NCBI GenBank assembly: GCA_002377855.1
Contig: DFQQ01000037.1
Coordinates: 13,720-77,719 of the forward strand
Origin: Acidovorax delafieldii
GTDB taxonomy: Bacteria > Pseudomonadota > Gammaproteobacteria > Burkholderiales > Burkholderiaceae_C
Direction: 5' to 3'
Length of the DNA: 64,000 nt
Part shown: piece by piece, positions 15,574-24,228 of the stretch
How the letters are laid out: each line of letters begins with the position of its first letter
How positions within the stretch are numbered: the first letter of the stretch is position 1
Program-made: the position numbers and the translations under genes
Notes under the pieces: generated by a model
What the model was told of the DNA's origin: nothing
Databases searched by the model: none
The model's input: the letters and a program-made list of their open reading frames with translations, nothing else

Positions 15574-16845
15574 TTAGGGATTGTTTTTTTGGGGTGTTTT
15601 TGCATATCCATTTGAAATTTTTTTCTTTACCATTATTATTATTTTTGATGGTTTTTTGTTTTCGCAAAAATCTGCCCAGTCGTCCATCATTCCTCTTCGT
15701 TTATCCAGTCCATCTCCACGACGGTAGGCTGCTTCCACTTTGTTGGGTAAAGCGTGAGCCAAGGCTTGCTCTGCAAGATCGCTTTGGTAATTTGTAGCTT
15801 CGCTGACCCAGTCCCGAAAGCTGGACCTAAAACCGTGGGTCACAGCATTCACCTTCATGCGACGCAATACCGCCAATAGGGACATGTCTGAGAGTGGACG
15901 GCCTTTAGTCCCTGGAAAGACGAGATTGCTGTCTGTATGTCGGGGCAAGCTCTCAAGGATTTTTATCGCCGCGCCACTCAAGGGAACTCGGTGCTCTTTA
16001 CCAGCTTTCATCCTCTGCGATGGAATAGTCCACACTGCCTTTTCCATGTCGATTTCTGACCAGGTGGCACCGCGTACTTCACCGCTACGAGCAGCGCACA
16101 AAATAGTGAACTCAAGCGCCCGCGCAGCAATGCCTTGATGGGACTTCAACTCATCCATAAAGCCCGCGATTTCGTTAAAAGGTAATGCGCGTTGGTGTTC
16201 TACCTTTTTGATCTTGCCGGGCGCAGGGAGCAGCTTGTCAAGATGGCCTTTCCATCTGGCTGGATTCTCACCTGAGCGGTATTTACGAGCAGTGGCCCAA
16301 TCCAATACGCTTTCAATGCGCCCTCGAAGCCTAGTCGCAGTTTCCGTCTTGGTCTTCCATATAGGCTCTAGTGCCTTCAAAACCTGTTCTTGTCCCACGT
16401 CTTTCACAAGAAGCGATCCCATGTGAGGGTAGGCGTATGTTTCTAGTGTTGATGACCACTGAGCGCGATGCTTCTGATTTTTCCAACTGTCTGCATGGGC
16501 CTCTATATAGGCTTTGGCTGCCTCTTCAAAGGTCTTAGCTGTAGCCTGTTGGGAGCGCAGACTGCTGGCAAGAGCCGAGCGTTCTGTGATGGGATCAATA
16601 CCCTCGGCAATTTTTTCTCTTGCTTTTCTAGCTTTTTCCTTAGCCAGAGCCAGCGGTACGTCAGGAAATCCTCCCAGACCCATATGTCGACGCTTGCCGC
16701 CCACCATGATGCGAAGAACCCAAGATCGGGCTCCTGTGTCGAGGACATAGAGATAGAGTCCTGCCACACCTCCAACAGCATGGTGACCAGCTTCCATCAG
16801 TCGGCTGACTTCTAGTGCTGTGAGTTCTTTTGCTTTGCGTGCCAT
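15574..16845 (-). CDS. P4-type tyrosine integrase
   Basis: The 423-residue protein has the N-terminal DUF4102 arm-binding domain (GLYLYVLDTGARSWVLR, residues about 29-45), a core-binding SAM-like domain near residues 100-190 and the catalytic domain: Arg in CAARSGEVRG, Lys in MKAGKEHRVPL, His-x-x-Arg in THGFRSSFRDW, and the nucleophile Tyr in KVEAAYRRG. It would integrate and excise the element at the tRNA-Ser end next to it. The last 27 residues are Lys/Ile-rich and encoded by AT-rich DNA like that of the orphan ORF facing it. Confidence 0.95.
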   Translation of the reverse strand: MARKAKELTALEVSRLMEAGHHAVGGVAGLYLYVLDTGARSWVLRIMVGGKRRHMGLGGFPDVPLALAKEKARKAREKIAEGIDPITERSALASSLRSQQATAKTFEEAAKAYIEAHADSWKNQKHRAQWSSTLETYAYPHMGSLLVKDVGQEQVLKALEPIWKTKTETATRLRGRIESVLDWATARKYRSGENPARWKGHLDKLLPAPGKIKKVEHQRALPFNEIAGFMDELKSHQGIAARALEFTILCAARSGEVRGATWSEIDMEKAVWTIPSQRMKAGKEHRVPLSGAAIKILESLPRHTDSNLVFPGTKGRPLSDMSLLAVLRRMKVNAVTHGFRSSFRDWVSEATNYQSDLAEQALAHALPNKVEAAYRRGDGLDKRRGMMDDWADFCENKKPSKIIIMVKKKISNGYAKTPQKNNP

Positions 16846-16911
16846 TGTTCGGATCTCCCAACCTCATCCACATCTTTGTGATGTCGCGTAACGACGGAAT
16901 CTAGAAATTCT

Positions 16912-16935
16912 TTTCTACCATGATTTCTACCATGA
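16912..16935. repeat. Perfect tandem 12-mer upstream of the integrase gene
   Basis: TTTCTACCATGA occurs twice back to back (16912-16923 and 16924-16935), between the integrase start and the presumed attachment core. Further right, GATTGGATT-like words recur (about 16943-16980 and 17034). Together they look like protein binding sites for integrase arms or an accessory factor. Confidence 0.6.
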
Positions 16936-17065
16936 AACTTCGGATTAGATTGGATTTGGATAGATTCGATTGGATTGCTGTTGAGCTGCAATTAGAATAA
17001 AAACTCAACAAATCAATGACTTAGCAGTCATCGTTGGATTTGGCTGGACTGCGGTCCAACGGACA

Positions 17066-17077
17066 CCCTCTCCGCCA
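17066..17077 (+). other. Presumed right attachment core: 3' end of a tRNA-Ser gene
   Basis: CCCTCTCCGCCA matches the end of a bacterial tRNA-Ser gene: acceptor strand, discriminator G and encoded CCA. No upstream tRNA body is present, so this is a remnant. It is followed at once by a strong terminator, as a whole tRNA gene would be, and lies 220 bases from the integrase start. I read it as the junction of element (left) and chromosome (right); the intact tRNA should be at the unseen left end. The whole stretch 16846-17257 holds no gene. Confidence 0.6.
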
Positions 17078-17083
17078 GTATCA

Positions 17084-17124
17084 AGACCCGGTAGCTATGT
17101 AAACCATAGCACCGGGTCTTTTTC
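17084..17124 (+). terminator. Strong rho-independent terminator after the tRNA remnant
   Basis: AGACCCGGT pairs with ACCGGGTCT and GCTATG with CATAGC, with one bulged A and a five-base loop, followed by TTTTTCTTTTT. Confidence 0.9.
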
Positions 17125-17257
17125 TTTTTGGCTTGCTGGTAGAAGTTGCAGAACCAGTCCATCTTGCAGATTGCGCTGGGCCCAGCAGCGGGGACAGGTG
17201 GGGCTTAGGCTACATGGCCGAGGCGGTATGCGCTGCCTGTTTTGGAAGACCAAGTCC

Positions 17258-19600
17258 TCAATGCCCCGCTACAGGCAGAACGAGCCTGAATTCCGCGCCA
17301 CGGCCTTCTTCACTTTCTACCTCCAGCGTTCCTCCGTGCCGCTGCACCACGGTGTGCACCAGTGCCAGCCCCAAGCCGATGCCGGAGATGTGGGGATGTG
17401 TTGCATCGTGCAGGCGGGAGAAGGGCGCGAACAGCCGGTGTTGCTGCGCGGGTGCAATGCCGGGCCCCTCGTCGCGAACGGTGATGACCCATTGTGGGCC
17501 GCGAGCGTGCAGACCGCACCGGACCGTGCCATGCGCGGGGCTGTATTTGATGGCGTTGTGGATGACGTTTCCCAAGGCTCGGCCCATCAGCGCCCTGTCA
17601 CCCAGGCAGGGGGCGCATTCGGGAACCTCTTGCAGCACGACCCGCACCTCTCGGTCACGGGCCAGGGCCCAGGCGTCGTCCACGGTGTCCTGCAGCACCG
17701 TGGCGAGGTCCAACGGCGTCATGCGGTATTCCTGGATTTGGGCGCTGGCCAGGCGCACGAAGCTCTCTGCCATGCCCAGCGAAGCCTGGGCGTATTTCTC
17801 GATACGGCCCAGAAGGACATCTGGGGGCAGGGGCGCTTGTGCGTTGCGTTGCATTTCCAGCAGTGTGAGGATGGAGGCGTTGGGCGCACGGATGTCGTGC
17901 GAGATGAAGTGCAGCGCCTGGTCGCGCTGTTGCAGCGCTCTGCGTATGTCGGTCATGTCCACCAAAGTGATGAGCCAGCCGACGTTGGCAAGCTCTGTGA
18001 ACGGCTTGCACAGCATGAGCAGACTGCGCTCTTGCGCATCGCGTGCTTCGCTTTGCGCAGGGATTCGGCCGGCAAGGAACTTGTCTGGGGTGAGGAGGGG
18101 TTGCCGGGTCTGTGCATCTTCTAAATCACGAAGTACCTGGGTAATCGACTTGCCCTGCAGTGCTGTGCGGTGCGCAAACGGCCCTTGCCCGACGTGCCGC
18201 TGTGCGGCGACATTGGCCAGCAGAATGCGCCCCTGTGCATCGCAGACGAAGTTGGGCGCTGGTAGCTGTTGCAGGCTGTTGCTCACGAACTGGTGCAGGT
18301 CCCGCAGTTGGCGGGAGGCCGCTTCCACGGCATTGATGCGCCGATCCAGGAAGTCACCCCGTCCGGCTTCTCGGCTCTTGGGCGCTGGCATGCCTTCGCG
18401 CCGCAGGTGCTCCATTTCCGCCCGCAAGAAGTGGGCAGCTGCGCTGAGCCTGCGCCAGCTCCACAGCGGATAAGCCAGCACCAGGCCCAGCAATGCCGCT
18501 GCAGGTGCAAATTGCCAGCCTGTCCAGTACAGCAAGGCCATGGACAGCAGCAGTGAAGCGATAGCCAGGGCGGCGCTGGTGAGCAGTGCCGTGAACGGCC
18601 CGGCAAACAGCAAGGTCAGCAGGGCCGCAGCCACGGGCAGCAGGTTGAAAATGATGTTGGCTGCGGCGGGTACCGTTCGCAGTCGCCTGTCAGACAAATG
18701 GCTATCGAGAACATGGGCGACCACTTCAACCCCGGGCATCAGGCGCGCCCCGCTGGTCACAGGCGTGGCAAACGCGTCCCCCAGCCCTGATGCCGCTGCG
18801 CCCACCAGCACGTATTTCCCTGCAAACGCATGCGCGGGAATCTGGCCCCGCAGTACGTCGATGTAAGAGTAAGTGGGGTGGTGCGAAGGGCCGCCGGCGT
18901 AGGCGATCAACTCGTGTTGGCGCATCACCCAGGGTGCCGGGGTTGCGGCTGTGCTGGCGTCTTGCTGCGGCGGATGCTTGCAGCCTGCAATGGGCTGCTG
19001 TGCCACGCATTGCAGCGCCAGGCTGAAGTGGTTCCAGCGGCGCTGCGCAGGGCCTTCTTACAGGTAGAGGGCGCGCACCACGCCATCGGTGTCGGGTGCG
19101 ACGTGCACGTGGCCGAGCGCGGCAGCGGCGTCAGCAAAAGCCTCAAGCGGTAGCTCCGAGGCTTGCGACAACCCGGCGTAGTTGCGCTGCAGCACAGGCA
19201 GCACCACGCGGCCACTTTGGGTCATCGCCTCGGCCAGCAACGCATCGTCGAGGGGGTAGTCCAGGTCGGGCTCGCTGAACAGGATGTCCAGGCCAATGGC
19301 CTTGGGGTTCTGGGCGGCTACGGTGTCCAGCAGCTGCGCATGCAGCGCACGCCGCCACGGCCAGCGGCCGATGGTGGCAATGCTGTGGTCGTCCACGGCG
19401 ATGACCACGATCTCAGGGTGGGGTGGGCGAGCCAGCGCGTGCAGCCCCAGGTCCTGGATGAGGTGGTTGGGTCCAGCCAGCTGTTGTGGGGAGCTGAGCC
19501 ACGCCACAAGGCACAGCAGCGCCAGCGCCAGCATGGCCCATTCCAGTCGGCGCTGCTGCGCACGGGTGCGGGCTGCTTTGGGCATGCGGCGGTGCGGCAA
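17258..19600 (-). pseudogene. CHASE2-domain sensor histidine kinase interrupted by an in-frame stop
   Basis: A single frame, broken only by TAA at 19058-19060, encodes a kinase of about 780 residues. The first 180 residues hold a membrane segment (MLALALLCLVAWLSS) and the CHASE2 start (IVVIAVDDHSIATIGRWPW). After the stop come the rest of CHASE2 (PGVEVVAHVLDSHL), three hydrophobic segments, a PAS-like region, the phosphoacceptor box SHDIRAP, the N box NVIHNAIKYSP and the ATP-lid motifs DEGPGIAP and GIGLGLAL, all intact. CHASE2 kinases sense periplasmic signals. As read, translation yields a 180-residue stump; a GTG at 19006 could start a truncated kinase of 582 residues lacking the N-terminal sensor. 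Its neighbours are the FecR/LysM protein and a frameshifted response regulator. Confidence 0.85.
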
Positions 19601-19617
19601 GTGGCGCTATTGGCGGG

Positions 19618-21354
19618 TCAGGGGCGCCGTACGGGCTCGCCACTGGAGTCGGACACCGGCAACCCCCAGCTGGTGCTAAAGCCTGTACCGACGCGAATGG
19701 TGCGTGGCGGGGAAAAATCGCCCTGCAGCCCCGATGGATCCAGCACTTGAACCCGCAGGAAGTAGGAACCCGCCGAAAGATCGGTTGCGGTCCAATGCGG
19801 CTCGTCCAGCGTGGTGTCCAGCACAGGCCGTCCAAAGCCCAGTTCCTGGGCCAATTGGAGTCGGTACCGCTGACCGGCTTGGCCGGGCCAGCGCAGGCTT
19901 ACGGTGGTGCCCCCGTCGTTGGCCTGCATGGCCTGTGCAGACAAGGCTGGGGGCTGTTGCACCAGCTTGAAGGACTGAGGCGGCGCAAACGGTCCCTGGT
20001 CAATCGCGCCCCCAGCCAGTTCGCGAACGCTGGCAGCCCGCCAGAAATAGTCGCCGACCGGCATGGACGCCACCGGCAGGGTGCAGGTGTCCAAGCGGTT
20101 TTCATCGATCAGGGGGTGGGCGAAATCTGCAGCGTTCGCGACCTGGATGCGGTACCAGCGGGCGCCCGGCACCTGGGTGCAAAGCAATTGGCCGCCCGTG
20201 CTGGAGATGACGCCGCCCGATGCGGGTTGCTGGTACAGCGGCGGCACGGGCTGCGTTTTGACGGTCAGCGGCTGGGTTGCCGGCATGCCCGCGATACCCG
20301 CTGCGTCGACAGAGCGCACTGAAATGAAATACTGCCCGTCATCCAAGGCCTTCCAGCGCAACTGCCCGTTGGCAAAGGTACCAGACCGCAGCACCTGTGT
20401 CATCTGGGCATCGCGTGCCACCAGTGCCTGGTAAGCGCTGGCACCCTCTTGAGGGGGCACGTTCAGCGCGAGCAGGCCGGGTTCATGGACCACCTTGGGA
20501 ACGGCCTGCAGGTCGGGTGCCGGCAGCAGCCTGCGCGGGCTGCCGACCGTGCCGTCAGCCTGTATCGCTACGCCTTGGCCGGGCTGGAGCATCGCACCCG
20601 GCGTGCGGCTGAGCGCACGAATGTCTGCGGCACGCGACTGCACCGCCACCGCGCCCTGCAGGACGGCTGCGGTCGTTTGGCCGCCCTCGCCCAGCGCTAC
20701 GTCAAATCGGGTACCGCGGACACTGGTAACCCCGCGCGGCGTGCGCACTTCAAAGCGGCGCAGAGGGTCTGCACTGGGCGCAACGGTGGACTCCACGCCG
20801 CCGCGTTGCACCTCCAGTACCGACTGGACCGAGCCTGCGCGGCCGCGCCGGCGCAACTGCCGCAGCTGCACCTCCGATCGCGCGCCGACCCGGACGATGG
20901 ACCCGTCTGCCAGCCGCACCGCGATAAATCCATCTGGACCGACTTCCAGCCGTGTGCCTTCTGCGAGCGTGGTGCCGGCGGCAGGCGCAGTGGCGGCTGC
21001 TGCGGGGTCGGCTGCGCCTTTCTCGTCAGAAGGGTGCACCTTCACTTCGCCGTGCACGAATTCCACCTTCGCTGATTCGGCCGGTTGCAGGCCTACCGGA
21101 ATCCACACCACGGAGCCAGGCTGCAGATGCCTGGGGTCCTTGACCTTGTTGCGCGCCTGCAGGCGCGGCCACAGTTGCGGTGCTGCCAGGTAGCTGTGCG
21201 CCAGGCCTTCCAGTGTGTCGCCGGGCTGCACCACATGGGGGATCTCATCCCCCTGCGATACCGCCCAAACCGACGGTGCAAAGGATGCCAGGAGCGCCGT
21301 AGTGGCGGCCAGCAGTGACAGGGGCAAACGGGTGTGCGAGGCCGGTGATGACAA
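19618..21354 (-). CDS. Exported LysM plus FecR-domain protein
   Basis: The 578-residue protein has a signal peptide (residues 1-32, cleavage after SVWA), a LysM domain (HVVQPGDTLEGLAHSYLAAP to GSVVWIP, about residues 40-87), a FecR domain (about 130-260, with FEVRTPRGVTSVRGTRFDV) and a long C-terminal part of repeated Fn3-like strands (LRWKALDDGQYFISVRSVD; YFWRAASVREL; YFLRVQVLDPSGLQGDFSP). It should bind peptidoglycan and face the periplasm or surface. It lies 17 bases upstream of the CHASE2 kinase on the same strand, a pairing that suggests it feeds envelope signals to the kinase. Confidence 0.85.
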   Translation of the reverse strand: MSSPASHTRLPLSLLAATTALLASFAPSVWAVSQGDEIPHVVQPGDTLEGLAHSYLAAPQLWPRLQARNKVKDPRHLQPGSVVWIPVGLQPAESAKVEFVHGEVKVHPSDEKGAADPAAAATAPAAGTTLAEGTRLEVGPDGFIAVRLADGSIVRVGARSEVQLRQLRRRGRAGSVQSVLEVQRGGVESTVAPSADPLRRFEVRTPRGVTSVRGTRFDVALGEGGQTTAAVLQGAVAVQSRAADIRALSRTPGAMLQPGQGVAIQADGTVGSPRRLLPAPDLQAVPKVVHEPGLLALNVPPQEGASAYQALVARDAQMTQVLRSGTFANGQLRWKALDDGQYFISVRSVDAAGIAGMPATQPLTVKTQPVPPLYQQPASGGVISSTGGQLLCTQVPGARWYRIQVANAADFAHPLIDENRLDTCTLPVASMPVGDYFWRAASVRELAGGAIDQGPFAPPQSFKLVQQPPALSAQAMQANDGGTTVSLRWPGQAGQRYRLQLAQELGFGRPVLDTTLDEPHWTATDLSAGSYFLRVQVLDPSGLQGDFSPPRTIRVGTGFSTSWGLPVSDSSGEPVRRP

Positions 21355-21533
21355 GACAGGTCCTTTTGGGGGAAGTGGCAGCGTGGGTGATGAATGCGGG
21401 GCGATGGCACCGTGGCCGCAGGGCGCACAGCGGCGGTGGCTGCGGGTGCCGTGCCTTGCGCCAGGCCATTACCCTGCGATGCCTCGCCTCTAGGTGGGGC
21501 GCGCCGGGCCGCTTGCGTCGTGGCGTTGGACGG

Positions 21534-22230
21534 TCATGCCAACTGCTCCTGCTCCACAGCTTCAAACCGGTAGCCCACCCCGTACACGGCGGTCACGATG
21601 AAGCCATTGGCGGGCCGCAGGTCCAGCAGGATGCGCAGGCGAGAGATGTGGGTGTCGAGCGAGCGGGACATCACATCGGGCACCTGGCCCCAGATGACTT
21701 CCTTCAAATGATCGCGAGACAACAGTTGCCCCATGTTCTGGAACAGGAAGAGGGCGAGGTCGTACTCGCGGTTTTTCAACTCAACGGGGGTGCCGTCGAT
21801 CTCAATGGACCGCGACTCGGGCAAAAACCGGTAGCGCCCGAATTCCAGTACCTCTTCGCGTGGTTGGGGGTGTGCGCGGCGCAGCAGTGCGGCCACCCGC
21901 GCTCAGCTCGCCAATGCGCACGGGCTTGGTCATGAAGTCGTCGGCACCGCTGTCCAGGCCTTCGACGATGTCACGCTCTTCCTGCCGGTGCGTGACAAAC
22001 AGAACGGGTAAGGACGAGTCCATGTGCTGGCGCACCCAGCGCACCACTTCGGGGCCTGTGGTGTCGGGCAAATGCCAGTCCACAATGAGCAGGTCAAACG
22101 TTTCGCTGCGCAAACTGTGCAGCAGCTGGGCGCCGGTCTGGTGGGTGTGGCAGGTGTGGCCCATGGCCTCCAGGGCCTGCTTGAAGAGATCGAGCTGAAG
22201 CGCATCGTCGTCCAACGCCGCTATGCGCAT
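21534..22230 (-). pseudogene. OmpR-type response regulator with a 2-bp frameshift between domains
   Basis: The receiver domain starts MRIAALDDDALQLDLF (phosphoacceptor Asp in IVDWHLPDTTG, Lys in TKPVRIGEL) and reads normally to about 21905. The winged-helix DNA-binding domain (EFGRYRFLPESRSIEIDG to YGVGYRFEAV) is complete but in another frame (21534-21896). Inserting two bases (CG) into the GCG run near 21900 joins them as ELSARVAALLRRAH. As read, the receiver ends in an unrelated tail of about 33 residues and cannot bind DNA. It begins at ATG 22230 with GGGAG upstream; an in-frame ATG at 22254 is possible. Confidence 0.85.
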
Positions 22231-22359
22231 GTTTCTCCCAACAGAAATGTCCATGACCCATTATTTCTGAGGGTTTACCCCTTTTGGTGCGTGGCTGATC
22301 TAAATGCTGGGTCAATTTGGCGCTTGTTCACTTTTGGCGCCCTGGCGTGGCGCGACGCT

Positions 22360-23451
22360 TCATTTTTCAGAGGGTTTGCCGGGCGTTTCGCTCCATTCGC
22401 GCAGCAGGCGCATGCCGACGAGCGTGTAGCGGGTTTGTGGGCTGTTCCAGTTGCGGTAGCTGCACCGCGCATAAAAGGCCCAGGTGTGCCAGGAGCCACC
22501 GCGCCGCACACGCACCGACCCGGCGTCAGGCCCCTGAGGGTCGGCGGCGGGCGACTGTGCATAGTAGCCCTCGTCGTGCCAGTCAGCCACCCACTCCCAC
22601 ACGTTACCCAGCATGTCGTGCAGGCCCAGGGCGTTGGGCGCATAACTGCCTGCAGGCGCGGTAAAGGCATGCCCGTCGTCTCCGGGCAGTGCGTGCTGCT
22701 GCCAGCGGGGCCACAAGGGGGCAGCAGCCTGGTCAAAAACATTGGCGTGCTGGGTGAGCGCCGCCGGGTCATCGCCATGCGGATAGCGGGTGCGCGTCTG
22801 GGCCCGGCAGGCGTATTCCCACTCCGCCTCGGTCGGCAAGCGATATCGCACGCCCTCGCGCTCACTCAACCAGCGGGCCATGGCCTGGGCGTCGTTCCAG
22901 GTAACGTTCACCACGGGGTGGTCATCGCTCTGCGCAAACCCTGGGTTGCGCCACGAATAGAGCGGGTCACGTCCTTCAAACGCATCACCACGCGCGGTGC
23001 TGGCGGGGTGGTACTGCGGGTTGTAGCCGTAACCTCCCGTCCGGTCGGCGACCGATTCCGGCTGGTAGTGGGACTCTGCCAAGAACCGCTTGAACTGCCC
23101 CACGGTCACTTCGTGCTGGCCCAGGTAAAACGGACGGCTGATGCGCACTTGGTGTACGGGCGCCTCATCGCTGAGCGCGGTGAAGCGCTCCGCCTCCAGC
23201 AAGGGGAAGGCCTGTGCGAGGTCTTGCACCGGCTCGGCACTGCCCATCCAGAAGCTGCCGGCAGGCACGGCGACGAACCGCATCCCCAGCGAGTTGGTCA
23301 CGATCTGCGGCGCAGCCGTTGCCGCAACCGCGGTGCTCGACGCCTGTGGCCCCTCCTGTGTAAGCACGGAGCAGGCGGTACTGCACAGGGCGAGCGCAAC
23401 ACCAGCGGCTGCTGTGCGGTGGCAGCGCAGGGTGTAAAGGGTGTTCTTCAT
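22360..23451 (-). CDS. Formylglycine-generating-enzyme (SUMF1) fold lipoprotein
   Basis: The 363-residue protein has a signal sequence ending at a Cys (ALCSTACS, a loose lipobox), then the FGE-sulfatase fold: GMRFVAVPAGSFWMGS (about residues 57-72), PVHQVRISRPFYLGQHEVTVGQF, PVVNVTWNDAQAMARWLSE, YRLPTEAEWEYACR, and NVWEWVADWHDEGYY with RVRRGGSWH near the end. This family includes true formylglycine-generating enzymes and many non-enzymatic relatives. The active-site Cys pair cannot be assigned with confidence, so catalysis is open. It lies upstream of the response regulator on the same strand. Confidence 0.85.
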   Translation of the reverse strand: MKNTLYTLRCHRTAAAGVALALCSTACSVLTQEGPQASSTAVAATAAPQIVTNSLGMRFVAVPAGSFWMGSAEPVQDLAQAFPLLEAERFTALSDEAPVHQVRISRPFYLGQHEVTVGQFKRFLAESHYQPESVADRTGGYGYNPQYHPASTARGDAFEGRDPLYSWRNPGFAQSDDHPVVNVTWNDAQAMARWLSEREGVRYRLPTEAEWEYACRAQTRTRYPHGDDPAALTQHANVFDQAAAPLWPRWQQHALPGDDGHAFTAPAGSYAPNALGLHDMLGNVWEWVADWHDEGYYAQSPAADPQGPDAGSVRVRRGGSWHTWAFYARCSYRNWNSPQTRYTLVGMRLLREWSETPGKPSEK

Positions 23452-23498
23452 GGGCGGCGCGGCGGAGTTGTCTGCTTACGCGCTGCAGCAGTGGCGCT

Positions 23499-23762
23499 TC
23501 AGCGGGCGGGGGCCTCTGCTGTGCAGCGGTAGACCACGCGGGCCCCCTCATTGCGCAGCAGGTGGTGATACAGGTCTTGCTTGCGGCATTGCGCTTTGGC
23601 AGTGGCATCGGCACGTGCGGCGTCATTGCCGTAGACCGGAACGGTGAACTGGCGGTCCGGCACGGACGGTTGAGAGGACGCAGCCGGTGCGCGGGCCGTA
23701 CCGCAGCCTGCCAGGAGGGTGGCCAGGCAGAGCAGGGCAGCAGCGTAGGGAAGGGCTTTCAT
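23499..23762 (-). CDS. Small lipoprotein
   Basis: An 87-residue protein from ATG 23760-23762, with a signal peptide and a lipobox LLAGC at residues 16-20, followed by a Pro/Ala/Ser linker and a short domain with two further Cys (AQCRKQ and VYRCTAE), which may pair. It lies 47 bases before the SUMF1 lipoprotein on the same strand. No family recognised. Confidence 0.7.
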   Translation of the reverse strand: MKALPYAAALLCLATLLAGCGTARAPAASSQPSVPDRQFTVPVYGNDAARADATAKAQCRKQDLYHHLLRNEGARVVYRCTAEAPAR

Positions 23763-23795
23763 GGGCGCCTCGAAACAGTGGCCGCAGTGTACGGC

Positions 23796-23856
23796 ACCTG
23801 CGACCTGCGACCTGCGACCTGCGACCTGCGACCTGCGACCTGCGACCTGCGACCTG
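23796..23856. repeat. 7-bp tandem repeat (CGACCTG) x8
   Basis: Eight perfect copies of CGACCTG (23801-23856) preceded by a partial one (ACCTG, 23796-23800). They lie just upstream of the small lipoprotein start, on its 5' side. Confidence 0.95.
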
Positions 23857-24170
23857 CGCGGGTCGGCGCGCTGCCTGGCACAGGGTGACCGGGCGTTCCA
23901 GAGGCTCTGCACGCTGGCCGCAACGGAGGACTGCCCAGCAGCACGGGCACGGGCCAGAGCGCAAGCGCAAAAGCTGACGGGGACCACCCGGCATTGATGC
24001 TGCAGGCGGCTCAACGTCCAATATTGCGGCGCATCTGCCGCACAGGTGGACAAAGGGGCCCCAAAGAGCCCGTGCGCAAATCCCGATCGGCTAAGCCGCA
24101 AGGAGAAGCGGAACACCTCCCCTGGCGAGACGGCGCGCGCGGGGTGTTAGAGATCCAAATAAAAAAGGCT

Positions 24171-24214
24171 CCAGCGCTTGATAGTCAAGCGCAGATAGCT
24201 ATGCTATTCATAGC
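24171..24214. repeat. Palindromic intergenic repeat, copy A
   Basis: AGCGCTTG-N5-CAAGCGC is followed by AGCTATGCTATTCATAGC, two adjacent hairpins. Same design as copies at 29906, 33941, 53358, 57271 and 60053. It lies directly downstream of the trpS stop. Confidence 0.75.
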
Positions 24215-24228
24215 AAGCCAAGGCGACA

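Noticed and set aside
16943..17035. Full tRNA gene near the integrase
   Set aside because: Only the acceptor-end remnant is present; no anticodon arm or T arm could be folded upstream of 17066.
23796..23856. CRISPR array
   Set aside because: The units are contiguous 7-mers without spacers, so this is a simple tandem repeat.
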